Of a DNA stretch of 64,000 bases, positions 42,878 through 52,113 are shown piece by piece. How positions within the stretch are numbered: position 1 is the first letter of the stretch; every line of letters starts with the position of its first letter. This DNA comes from Chryseobacterium gleum (GTDB lineage: Bacteria > Bacteroidota > Bacteroidia > Flavobacteriales_D > Sanyastnellaceae): assembly GCA_945881835.1 (NCBI GenBank), contig CAMCVP010000004.1, forward strand, positions 95,813 to 159,812, written 5' to 3'. Made by a program: the position numbers and the translations under genes. A model generated the notes under the pieces. It was not told where the DNA came from. It did not search any database and saw only the letters and a program-made list of their open reading frames with translations.

Positions 42878-43881
42878 GAAAAGTAGTTTCTTTTTTTTTT
42901 ATAGTTGGAATTCTTGCTGGCTGCGCCAGTGAAGGCTTGCAGGACCGTTCCATATCATTCAAACAACCGCATTATTTCCCTGCAATAATTTTTCCGGAAG
43001 GAAATGAGCCAACCCTTCTTCGATTCGAATTGGGAAAAAAATTGTTTTATGAAGTGAAATTATCGAAGAATGAAGACCAGTCGTGTGCTTCTTGCCACCG
43101 CTTACCTGCGGCATTTACAGATGGAAGAACGGTTTCTTCCTTCCACGAAAATGAATTCGCGCGTAACGCCCCAACCCTAGCAAATTTAGCATGGTCGCCA
43201 TACTTCATGTCGGAAGGCGGAGTGCCAACCTTGGAGTTGCAAGCATTAGGACCCATTCATGAAAAGCATGAATTGTCCTTGAGCTTGGAAGAGGTTGTTG
43301 GCCGATTGAAATCGAGAGAGAACTATTCGGCATTAGGCAAAGCGGCCTATGGACGGGAGTTGGACGCTTTCGTGATTACTCGGGCTTTGGCTTGTTTTCA
43401 GCGAGCGTTAATCAGTGGCGATTCGAAATTCGACCGTCATTATTTTTTGAAGTCGAACGATTATTCAGACGAGGAGCGCAAGGGAATGGAATTGTTTTTT
43501 TCTGAACGCACGCAATGCAGCAGTTGTCACGCACTTCCGTTTTTTACCGACTATCAGTTTTACAGTTTAGGACTGGAAGATTCCGATATTGGCTTGGAAC
43601 GAAAAACATATTTAGGAACTGACCGCGGGAAATTCAAAACGCCCACTTTGCGGAACATCGAATTAACATCGCCCTATATGCATAATGGTTCCATGAGTTC
43701 GCTTGAAGAAGTGGTTTCGTTTTACAACACTGGTGGAGGCACTCGTACAACAAAGGATTCAAGAGTGAAGCCATTGAATTTATCGAAGGAAGAAGAGCAT
43801 GCGTTGGTGGCATTTTTAAAGACGCTGACCGATTGGAATTTCGTTCAGAATGAGAAATTCTTGGTCGCTGACGAAGATTAG
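42874..43881 (+). CDS. MbnH/MauG-like diheme c-type cytochrome (cytochrome c peroxidase family)
   Basis: 335 aa. Lipoprotein-type signal sequence (SFFFIVGILAGC, Cys17). Two c-heme sites, CASCHRLP near 69 and CSSCHALP near 213, in the two-domain arrangement of diheme peroxidases. The C-terminal FKTPTLRNIELTSPYMHNGSMSSLEEVVSFYNTGG ends in Tyr-Asn where bacterial CcpA enzymes tend to carry the axial Met, as in MauG and MbnH; that alignment is by eye. It is the presumed maturase of the MbnP-like protein, with which it shares a 4-nt ATGA overlap. True H2O2 peroxidase activity is the alternative. Confidence 0.85.
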   Translation: MRKVVSFFFIVGILAGCASEGLQDRSISFKQPHYFPAIIFPEGNEPTLLRFELGKKLFYEVKLSKNEDQSCASCHRLPAAFTDGRTVSSFHENEFARNAPTLANLAWSPYFMSEGGVPTLELQALGPIHEKHELSLSLEEVVGRLKSRENYSALGKAAYGRELDAFVITRALACFQRALISGDSKFDRHYFLKSNDYSDEERKGMELFFSERTQCSSCHALPFFTDYQFYSLGLEDSDIGLERKTYLGTDRGKFKTPTLRNIELTSPYMHNGSMSSLEEVVSFYNTGGGTRTTKDSRVKPLNLSKEEEHALVAFLKTLTDWNFVQNEKFLVADED

Positions 43882-43926
43882 CGAATGAAATAAATTTGTT
43901 TGTTCTTTCTCGCGTATTTTTGAAGT

Positions 43927-45015
43927 ATGACGGCAAGGCGTTTCACTTTCTTTTTTCTGATTGCTTTGGCAAGTCTCTTATGGACATGCACGCATGAAGC
44001 GCCTGAAGGTCCGATGGCCACTCCATATAATTTGATAATTCCTCCGTTTTTTCCTCCCATGGATATTCCCGGAGATAATCCGTTAACGGTTGAAGGTGTG
44101 AATTTGGGACGGTATTTATTTTGGGAAAAGAAGTTGAGTGGCGATGACGCCATGTCTTGTGGAACGTGTCATTTACCTGAGCACGGATTTTCAGACCCTC
44201 GTCAATATTCAATTGGAATCAATGGTGAAGTGGGCACACGTCAAGCCATGCCTTTGGTGAACATGGGCTGGTCTCCAACTTATTTTTGGGATGGAAGAGC
44301 TGTTACGCTTGAAGAGCAAATTTATGAGCCCGTTGAAAACCCCATTGAAATGGCAGAAGATTGGGGTCATGCTGTTGAACAAATAGATGCAGACCCTTTA
44401 TACGATGCTCTTTTTTACAAAGCATATGGTTCAACTGAAGTCACAAAGGAAAAAATTGTTAAGGCCATTGCTTCATTTTTAAGAACCATGATTTCTTCGA
44501 ATTCGAAGTTCGATAAGCAGCGCATTGGGCAATATCAATTCACTCCGGAAGAGTTACACGGCTTCAATTTATTTCTCACCGAAGGTGGCAGCCCAGATGA
44601 AGTTCCTGGTGGAAGTTTCGGTGCCGACTGTTTCCATTGTCATGGATTCGGAAGTATGCAAATGACCGATTATTTGTTTCACAACAACGGGTTAGACGGG
44701 ACGTTCAGCGATTTGGGAAGAGGTTCAGTGACAGGAAGTGTTTACGATAATGGTAAATTCAAAACGCCGACTTTGCGCAATGTTGAATTGTCGGGACCTT
44801 ACATGCACGACGGAAGATTCACGACATTGGAGCAAGTAATAGATCACTACAACAGCGGCGGAACGCCGAGTGCTACCATTGATCCTTTTATGAAATTTAC
44901 AGTGGGTGGATTGCAGTTGAGTCCGCAATCGAAGTCGGATTTGATTTCGTTTTTGAAATGTTTAACCGACACCTCTTTTTTACAAAATCCTGCATTTTCT
45001 GATCCACATGAATGA
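43927..45015 (+). CDS. Second diheme cytochrome c peroxidase/MauG-family protein
   Basis: 362 aa. Signal sequence FFFLIALASLLWTC, a probable lipobox (Cys20). Heme sites CGTCHLPEHGF near 80 and CFHCHGFGS near 238. The C-terminal FKTPTLRNVELSGPYMHDGRFTTLEQVIDHYNSGGTP again has Tyr-Asn-x-Gly-Gly. It resembles the preceding protein but has a longer central loop (TEGGSPDEVPGGSFG). It starts 45 nt after the first peroxidase gene. Whether it modifies MbnP, another partner, or removes peroxide is unknown. Confidence 0.87.
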   Translation: MTARRFTFFFLIALASLLWTCTHEAPEGPMATPYNLIIPPFFPPMDIPGDNPLTVEGVNLGRYLFWEKKLSGDDAMSCGTCHLPEHGFSDPRQYSIGINGEVGTRQAMPLVNMGWSPTYFWDGRAVTLEEQIYEPVENPIEMAEDWGHAVEQIDADPLYDALFYKAYGSTEVTKEKIVKAIASFLRTMISSNSKFDKQRIGQYQFTPEELHGFNLFLTEGGSPDEVPGGSFGADCFHCHGFGSMQMTDYLFHNNGLDGTFSDLGRGSVTGSVYDNGKFKTPTLRNVELSGPYMHDGRFTTLEQVIDHYNSGGTPSATIDPFMKFTVGGLQLSPQSKSDLISFLKCLTDTSFLQNPAFSDPHE

Positions 45016-45496
45016 CAAGCAAAAACGATTTTTAGAAGAAGCGAGAAGAAATGTTAAGGAGAATAAAAAGCTCTTCAATCGTTTAGCGAAAAAGAAGAAA
45101 CTCGATGATGTTTTTCATGCGTTGCACAAGCAGGTTTTTGCCAAGACTGATTGTTTAACATGCGGAAATTGTTGCAGGACAACAAGTCCTATTTTTCGCG
45201 ATGTGGATATTGAGCGTATTTCAAAGCATGTGGGAATGCGCGTTGCAGAGTTCACTGATAAGTACTTGCATTTAGATGAAGAACGCGACTGGGTGCTGAA
45301 CTCAAGTCCATGTGCGTTTTTGAATTTGGAAGACAACAAGTGTAACATCTACGATTTCCGTCCGAAGGCTTGCCGCGAATACCCGCATACAGACCGAAAA
45401 AACATGACTCAAATCATGAATCTGACTTTTCGCAATACCCTTGTTTGTCCTGCGGTAGCAGAGATGGCACAGACGCTTAAACTTACCGAAGGGTAA
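45008..45496 (+). CDS. YkgJ-family cysteine-cluster protein
   Basis: 162 aa, no signal peptide. Cysteines are grouped as CLTCGNCCRT near 47-55, CAFLNLEDNKC near 98-108 and KACREYPHT near 117, the pattern of the Fe/Zn-binding CxxCxxCC domain (YkgJ). It is cytosolic and binds a metal ion. It overlaps the peroxidase gene by 8 nt, so it is translated with this operon. A metal-handling role for the redox enzymes is inferred from position only. Confidence 0.85.
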   Translation: MNDKQKRFLEEARRNVKENKKLFNRLAKKKKLDDVFHALHKQVFAKTDCLTCGNCCRTTSPIFRDVDIERISKHVGMRVAEFTDKYLHLDEERDWVLNSSPCAFLNLEDNKCNIYDFRPKACREYPHTDRKNMTQIMNLTFRNTLVCPAVAEMAQTLKLTEG

Positions 45497-45589
45497 TTGT
45501 CGAAAACTTCGAAAGGGTGGTGAATTTCTTGTTGAAAAAACTTTTCTCTTTGTGTGAACCTTTTATAATTCAGTTCGTAGAAATCAAAC

Positions 45590-48500
45590 ATGAGAAGATC
45601 GCTGCTCGTCATTTTTTTTCTTTCTTCAATCTTAACAATCAATGCTCAATGTCCGAGTGTTTTTGATCAGGAGGGAAATGTTGTTACAACGCCTTATTGG
45701 ATAAGCTGTTCAGGAGGTGATTTCAATTTGAATGTATTTCCTTCGGGCACATGGGATGATTTTGTAATTGATTGGGGCGATGGTTCACCCACCACAACGG
45801 GCGGCACTTGGCAGAGTCCGACGCCCATGCAACATCTCTATACAGCTGCAATAGATACGTTTGTTGTTACCATATCTGAACCATCGACAGGATGTTCAGT
45901 TGAAGGTGTGGTGGTTATGGAGATGGCTACGAATGCCTCAATACAGATACCTATTAACGGGTTCACGCAAGCTTGCGCACCTCAGAACATGATATTCCTA
46001 AATTCATCGACGAATGTTTCGGAAACCACAATGTTCACATGGAATTTTGGTGATGAATCGCCTTTGGAATCATACAGTTCAACCAATTTGAATGAAATTG
46101 TTAATCACGTCTATGGGAATGTGGGGATTTTAGATTGCGAAATTTTAGTGTCTTTGACCGCCCAGAATTATTGCAATATTGTTCAAGGTGGACCTTCAGT
46201 AGCCACCTTTTTTCCTATTAATATTTGGGCTTTGGATGCTGCGCAAATTACTCCGTCTGCAACTACACAATGTTTTCCAGAGACTGAATTTACCTTCACG
46301 AACACGACCATTAGAAATTGCTACAACAACGGGAATGTCTTTCAACGACAAGAAAAATGGGACTTCGGGAATTATTGGGGAACGGGAGACAGTGTTACTA
46401 ATTGGCAACCTTGGCCGCCTACTTTTCCCCAGACCATTTCGTTCCCTGGGGTAGGTGATTACACTGTTACGCTTTACGACAGCAGTTATTGCGGCATAGC
46501 TTCTCAGTCAATCACAGTTCATGTGATTAATCCGCCAAACGCGAATTTCACGGCTTCAGCGGATACCGTTTGTGTAGGCGAGCAAGTTGTTTTTACTCAG
46601 TTGGCTACTGCACCGGGTCAAGCATATCGTTGGAATTTCGGAATAAACAATTCGTGGGTAAATGTTGGAAATGGAAATGCTACCTACTCCTACAATACAG
46701 CAGGAACTTATGTTGTGCGAAATAGGATATACTTTCCTGGACAAGATGCTTCATGTGCCGACACCGCCTCGGTTACTGTTGTTGTATTGCCCGCACCCAC
46801 GATTAATATTACTGCCAACGATTTTTCGAATTGTGACAGTTTAACTGTGAATTTCAATAGCATTACCGTGGGCGCAATAACGTGGGAGTGGAATTTTGGC
46901 ACATTGGGTACTTATACTGGCCCAGATCCGTCGCCTCTTTTTTACGGTACTCCAGGAAATTTTAATGTCAGTCTAACATCAACAGGTGTCAACGGATGTT
47001 CCGCCACCGATACTGACGTAGTGAACGTCTATGTGACTCCAACACCAAGTTTTACGGTGAGTAGTCCATGTGCGAACTCCTCAGCCATTTTTACAAATAC
47101 CACGTCAACGGCTCCCGGCAACCCGATAACTCAAACCCAATGGACATTTGGTGATGGCGGAACGTCCTCTCAAACCACACCATCGCATATCTATACATCG
47201 GAGGGTTCTTTTACAATTGGCTTGAGTGTTTCAACACCATATTGTTCTGCGAACACTCTTGGAGCGATTACAGTTCATCCGAATCCAACGGCCTCATTTA
47301 CGCAAGATATTGTTTCGGGTTGTCAGCCCTTGCAAGTGACGTTTACCAATGCTTCCCAAGGTGCAACGTCTTATTCCTGGAACTTCAACGACGGACCTCT
47401 TTCAACCAATACAAACGAGACGCACGTTTTTGGAAATAATACCATCTACAATTTGCCTTACAACGTTGTGCTTACCGCTATCAATGAATTCGGTTGCACA
47501 AATACCAGTTCAAGCATAGTGACTGTTTTGGGCGGCGCTGTTGCAAATTTCGAAATAGGCAATAATGAATTGGGCTGTTCATCGGCTCCTGTTGAGTTTA
47601 ACAATTTATCTTTGGGAGCAATTTCATACGATTGGTCATTTGGAGATGGATCAATTTCCAGTGCTGAAAATCCGAGTCATGCCTACAACAATAACAGCGG
47701 GTTTTTGTGGTGGTATGACGTGACGTTAATTGCTTATTCTAGCGGCGGATGTTTAGACACGGCTACGTTGGCGCTTCCCATTTATCCGATACTCGATATT
47801 CAACTGCCATTTGCATCATTAGCGGGGTGCTCGCCGTATAGCGCGCAAATGCCTGCCATTAGCGGTATTCAGGGTTTTTCTTGGAACTTCGGAGATGGAT
47901 TTACTTCAACGCTTATTTCTCCTGTACATACGTACAACAATCTTTCGAATGCACCTCAATCGTATACCGTATCACTTGTTGGCGAATCTGCCTTCGGCTG
48001 TTTGGACAGTGTGTCATTTCCGGTTACGATATACCAGCAGCCACAAGCTTCTTTCACACAAACAGACGATGATGGATGCGCACCGATTACTGTTGGATTC
48101 ACGAACACTTCACTGAATGCATCTTCCTTTGTTTGGAATTACGGTGATGGCAGTAGTTCAATCGGATTGAATGGATCGCATTTGTATACCAACACCACGG
48201 GCGTTCCGAATACGTGGAATGTGAGTTTAATTGCGACTTCGCTCGGTGGCTGTGCCGATACCGTTTCCAATGATGTTATAATATATCCACCGCTGATCTT
48301 CCCTTTGTTTAATCCAACGGTATCTGGATGTTCTCCTTTCACGTTTGAAGCACCATTTTTTCCGAGTGTGGCAAATTATGCATGGAGCTTTGGAAACGGT
48401 GATGTGTCAAGTGCCGCCACGCCTTCATACACCTATGAGAACCTTTCAGGATTAACTACGAATTACACCGTTCATTTAGTGGGAACTTCCATATTCGGTT

Positions 48501-51106
48501 GCACCGATGCCGAAACCTATTTCGTTCATGTTTATCCGGAAGTGAATGCCTCATTCACTTATTCTGATATTTCTGGATGCGCTCCGCTTGAAGTTAATTT
48601 TCAAAACACTTCGTTGAACGGAAATCAATTTGAATGGTCTTTCGGCGATTTAGGAACCGCTAACTCACCGAACGCATCGCATACATTCAATAACATCAAC
48701 GGTTTATTGAATACTTTTGAAACTACATTAACGGTGACTTCTCCCGAGGGTTGTTCAGACAGTGCAAGTGTAGCCGTACAGGTTAGCCCTTTATTGGATT
48801 TGCAATGGTCAATGCCTGTCGTGGAAGGCTGTTCGCCATTCACTTTGCAAACCCCAAATATGCCTGGTGGCGAGACTTATATTTGGAATTTTGGCGACGG
48901 ATCTACTTCAACCAACACATCGCCAACTCACGTTTATGTGAACAATACATTGAGCCCAATTCAGTATACCGTAACCTGTTATTCTGAAAATTCATTCGGA
49001 TGTTCAGATAGCATTTCTTTCGAGGTAACGGTTAACCCCACGGCAATTGCAAATGTTTCAACCCAGCAATACAGCGGTTGCTCTCCGTTGAATGTAACCT
49101 TCGAGAATAACTCGCAATTTGCCTTAAGCTACAATTGGAATTATGGGAATGGACAAACTAGCACGACGGGAGCCCAAACGCATGATTTCCTTTATGTGAA
49201 TACGACTGCGCAACCAGTCTCTTATTCTGCCGTTCTTCAAGCCAATCAAATAAGTTCGTGTTCAGATTTGGATACCGTAATTGTTACCGTATACCCATCT
49301 ATTAATGCAAGTTTTACGTGGACAGGCGGGGCATGCGAGAATTTGCAAGCTCAGTTTAATAATACCTCAACGGTAGGAACTTCAGCCGAATGGACGTTCG
49401 GTGATGGGTTTTATTCGAATGCCTTCAATCCATTTCATTTGTATACGAATAACGGGTTGCAAGATTTGAATTACAACGTTTCATTGGTTTCGACCAGTGC
49501 ATTCGGTTGCACAGACACCGTTATTAACCCGTTAACAGTTTTGTATTCCCCAACGGCGAGTGCAGCTATTGACACTGTATACGGATGTTACCCTTTGAAT
49601 GTGGATTTTATCAATTCATCCGTAGGCGCGAACTCTTATTCGTGGCAGTATGGCGATGCATTGAATTCAACCACTTCTGAAGCGCAGCACACGCATACGT
49701 ATTTCAACTTGTCGGAGCAGTCTCAGGCCTATCAAATTACGTTAACGGTTGAAGCCCCGAATGGATGCACAGATGTTTGGACGGATCAAGTAACTGTACT
49801 TCCGCAAGTGGTGGCCGATGCCGATGTAATTGTTTCTGGATGTAATCCTGTTGAAGTTGTTTTCGATAACCAAAGCACGGGTGCAACTTCTTATTTCTGG
49901 AATCTAGGAAACGGAGACACGAGCACGAGTTTTAATGAGCAGGGAACGTTTTACAATCCGTATCCGGTAGACACCACGTTCGTTGTGAGTTTGACAGCGA
50001 CGAATGTTTATGGTTGTGAAGTGACAACGGATTTGTGGGTAATTGTTCATCCGTTTCCAACTGCAGCATTCACCGTAACACCCTTGGTTCAAACATGGCC
50101 TAACAATACCGTGAATCTTCAAGAAAACTCCATCGGAACAAATCTAGGATATCATTGGACTTTGGAAGATGGTACTGAATATTATGTTCCAAATCTTGGA
50201 GACCATTCATTTCCAACTTGGGGAACGTATAATATTGAGTTGATTGTGAATGAAGGCTTGTGCACCGATACCACAGCGCAAAGCATTACCATTATTCCTC
50301 CAGCTCCCATTGCTTTGTTTGAAGGAAATGCCGAGGGTTGTGTCCCTTTAACCGTAACCTTGAACAATCTTTCGCAATACGCCGATACCTATGAATGGTA
50401 CTTCAGTGACGGTGGATATACCACTTCAGACAGTCCTGTTTATACGTTTTATCAGGCCGGTGTTTTCGGAGCCACCCTGGTGGTGCACGGTTTCGATGGA
50501 ACAAACGATACGTTGGAACTTTCAAACCTATTCATTGCACACGCCAAAGCAGTTGCTTCCTTTACAGTGAATCCGCATCAAGTAGTTATTCCCGATCAGG
50601 CAATCCTATGTCAGAATGCAAGCGACAACGCCACTGTCTTCGAATGGTCATTCGGTGACGGTTTTGTAAGTAATGAGGTGAGTCCTAAACACTTTTACGA
50701 TATTGAGGGAGTATTCAGTATTCAGTTGATTGCGAACAACGAATTCAATTGTCCAGATACATTAATGCTTGAAGACGTTGTCTTTGCATACGGAGATGGG
50801 TATTTGGAATATCCGAATGCTTTCACACCCAATTCAAACGGCCCGAGCGATGGCTATTACGATGAGTACGGATATACCAACGACATCTTCTGCCCACTTC
50901 ATAAGGGAGTAGTTCTCTACGAACTTCAAATCTTCAATAAATGGGGAGAGCAAATTTTCGAGACCACCGATATCCATCGTGGATGGGACGGTTATTATCG
51001 AGGAGAATTGAGTAAGGAAGATGTCTATGCTTGGAAGGCATCGGTAACGTTTTCGAATGGAACCAGTAAAATCTTGACAGGAGACTTAACACTTTTAGCA
51101 CGATGA
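45590..51106 (+). CDS. Giant PKD-repeat adhesin-like protein with T9SS type B C-terminal domain
   Basis: 1838 aa. Signal peptide RSLLVIFFLSSILTINA, then about twenty PKD-like beta-sandwich modules recognised by the YxWxFGDG strand (counted by eye; variants NYGDG, SFGNG, NLGNG). Modules are 80-95 residues and several carry a GC-x-P segment and a GC pair that could form disulfides. The C-terminal 95 residues (YPNAFTPNSNG, LQIFNKWGEQIFETTDIHRGWDGYYRG, closing GDLTLLAR) are the gliding-motility-associated type B sorting domain, so the protein is exported by the T9SS and held at the cell surface. It is likely an adhesin or filament. It overlaps the PorP/SprF gene by 4 nt. Confidence 0.93.
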   Translation: MRRSLLVIFFLSSILTINAQCPSVFDQEGNVVTTPYWISCSGGDFNLNVFPSGTWDDFVIDWGDGSPTTTGGTWQSPTPMQHLYTAAIDTFVVTISEPSTGCSVEGVVVMEMATNASIQIPINGFTQACAPQNMIFLNSSTNVSETTMFTWNFGDESPLESYSSTNLNEIVNHVYGNVGILDCEILVSLTAQNYCNIVQGGPSVATFFPINIWALDAAQITPSATTQCFPETEFTFTNTTIRNCYNNGNVFQRQEKWDFGNYWGTGDSVTNWQPWPPTFPQTISFPGVGDYTVTLYDSSYCGIASQSITVHVINPPNANFTASADTVCVGEQVVFTQLATAPGQAYRWNFGINNSWVNVGNGNATYSYNTAGTYVVRNRIYFPGQDASCADTASVTVVVLPAPTINITANDFSNCDSLTVNFNSITVGAITWEWNFGTLGTYTGPDPSPLFYGTPGNFNVSLTSTGVNGCSATDTDVVNVYVTPTPSFTVSSPCANSSAIFTNTTSTAPGNPITQTQWTFGDGGTSSQTTPSHIYTSEGSFTIGLSVSTPYCSANTLGAITVHPNPTASFTQDIVSGCQPLQVTFTNASQGATSYSWNFNDGPLSTNTNETHVFGNNTIYNLPYNVVLTAINEFGCTNTSSSIVTVLGGAVANFEIGNNELGCSSAPVEFNNLSLGAISYDWSFGDGSISSAENPSHAYNNNSGFLWWYDVTLIAYSSGGCLDTATLALPIYPILDIQLPFASLAGCSPYSAQMPAISGIQGFSWNFGDGFTSTLISPVHTYNNLSNAPQSYTVSLVGESAFGCLDSVSFPVTIYQQPQASFTQTDDDGCAPITVGFTNTSLNASSFVWNYGDGSSSIGLNGSHLYTNTTGVPNTWNVSLIATSLGGCADTVSNDVIIYPPLIFPLFNPTVSGCSPFTFEAPFFPSVANYAWSFGNGDVSSAATPSYTYENLSGLTTNYTVHLVGTSIFGCTDAETYFVHVYPEVNASFTYSDISGCAPLEVNFQNTSLNGNQFEWSFGDLGTANSPNASHTFNNINGLLNTFETTLTVTSPEGCSDSASVAVQVSPLLDLQWSMPVVEGCSPFTLQTPNMPGGETYIWNFGDGSTSTNTSPTHVYVNNTLSPIQYTVTCYSENSFGCSDSISFEVTVNPTAIANVSTQQYSGCSPLNVTFENNSQFALSYNWNYGNGQTSTTGAQTHDFLYVNTTAQPVSYSAVLQANQISSCSDLDTVIVTVYPSINASFTWTGGACENLQAQFNNTSTVGTSAEWTFGDGFYSNAFNPFHLYTNNGLQDLNYNVSLVSTSAFGCTDTVINPLTVLYSPTASAAIDTVYGCYPLNVDFINSSVGANSYSWQYGDALNSTTSEAQHTHTYFNLSEQSQAYQITLTVEAPNGCTDVWTDQVTVLPQVVADADVIVSGCNPVEVVFDNQSTGATSYFWNLGNGDTSTSFNEQGTFYNPYPVDTTFVVSLTATNVYGCEVTTDLWVIVHPFPTAAFTVTPLVQTWPNNTVNLQENSIGTNLGYHWTLEDGTEYYVPNLGDHSFPTWGTYNIELIVNEGLCTDTTAQSITIIPPAPIALFEGNAEGCVPLTVTLNNLSQYADTYEWYFSDGGYTTSDSPVYTFYQAGVFGATLVVHGFDGTNDTLELSNLFIAHAKAVASFTVNPHQVVIPDQAILCQNASDNATVFEWSFGDGFVSNEVSPKHFYDIEGVFSIQLIANNEFNCPDTLMLEDVVFAYGDGYLEYPNAFTPNSNGPSDGYYDEYGYTNDIFCPLHKGVVLYELQIFNKWGEQIFETTDIHRGWDGYYRGELSKEDVYAWKASVTFSNGTSKILTGDLTLLAR

Positions 51107-52113
51107 AAAACACACTATCATTAAAATCGATTTTCTTTGCGCTATTGGTATTCATTGAGTTGAATGCGATTGCTCAAGATCAACAATACACCCAGTTTTA
51201 TTCAGCACCAACCCTGTTGAACCCTGCGTTTGCCGGAGCTTCAGCACAAAGTAGATTAAGTTCATTGTACCGCAATCAATGGTCGTTAATTCCGGGTGGA
51301 TTCAAGTCTTATCGATTTGCATATGATCATTATGCATCTTCCATAAACAGTGGATTCGGAATAATTGTTGGAAGTGACAAGTTGGGAACAGGCAGTCTGA
51401 AAACGTCTTCTATGCAGCTGCAATATGCATACGAGGTGAAGGTGAAACGCGGTGTGTTTTTCCGTCCTGCCCTTCAGTTGGGTTTTGTGAGTAAGACACT
51501 CGATTTTGGGAATTTGGTTTTTTACGATCAAATGATTCGCGAGGGAGAGCCAAGCTTTGAAGCAATTTCCTATGGTCCAGCGAAATACTTCGATGCTTCT
51601 GCGGGAGCTTTATTGTATTCTGCGAAAGCTTGGATGGGCGTTTCGGTGTATCACATGAACAAACCGAATGAAGCCATCTACAATGAAACAACCGAGATTA
51701 TTCCAACACGCCTTTCTGTTCACGGAGGAGTAAGAAAAAAGATTAAATCGAATTATTATTCTAAAGTAGGAAAGGACTTGGTGCTTGCTTTCAATTACCA
51801 AGCACAAGGAAAATTCGATCAATTAGACATTGGAATTTATACAGAATTAAATCCTGTTGTATTGGGAATTTGGTACCGCGGACTTCCAGTTAAATCCAAT
51901 CAATACCAACATCCAAATAGAGACTCATTCTCTGCACTGGTTGGATTTCAAACCGGAAATTATAAGGTAGGTTACAGCTACGACATCACAACGTCGCAAT
52001 TGGCGGTCGGAAATACTGGAGGGTCGCACGAAATTAGCTTCACCTACTTGTGGGCGAACAACAGAAACATGCGAAAAGTGAAGAGAAGAATTATTCCTTG
52101 CGCAACGTTTTAG
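51103..52113 (+). CDS. PorP/SprF-family T9SS membrane protein
   Basis: 336 aa. Signal peptide KSIFFALLVFIELNAIA, then the family start QDQQYTQFYSAPTLLNPAFAGASAQSRLSSLYRNQWSLIPGGF, followed by barrel strands to HEISFTYLWANNRNMRKVKRRIIPC. SprF is needed for export or attachment of SprB in Flavobacterium, and PorP/SprF paralogues are typically encoded right after type B cargo, as here (ATGA overlap with the PKD gene). It should anchor or hand over that specific cargo. It converges on the second desaturase with a 4-nt stop overlap. Confidence 0.92.
   Translation: MKNTLSLKSIFFALLVFIELNAIAQDQQYTQFYSAPTLLNPAFAGASAQSRLSSLYRNQWSLIPGGFKSYRFAYDHYASSINSGFGIIVGSDKLGTGSLKTSSMQLQYAYEVKVKRGVFFRPALQLGFVSKTLDFGNLVFYDQMIREGEPSFEAISYGPAKYFDASAGALLYSAKAWMGVSVYHMNKPNEAIYNETTEIIPTRLSVHGGVRKKIKSNYYSKVGKDLVLAFNYQAQGKFDQLDIGIYTELNPVVLGIWYRGLPVKSNQYQHPNRDSFSALVGFQTGNYKVGYSYDITTSQLAVGNTGGSHEISFTYLWANNRNMRKVKRRIIPCATF

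Noticed and set aside
45506-45516. CGAA-aac-TTCG palindrome after the YkgJ-type gene as another member of the mini-hairpin family
   Set aside because: Single, isolated, loop not of the GNA type and without GAT/ATC flanks; likely chance.
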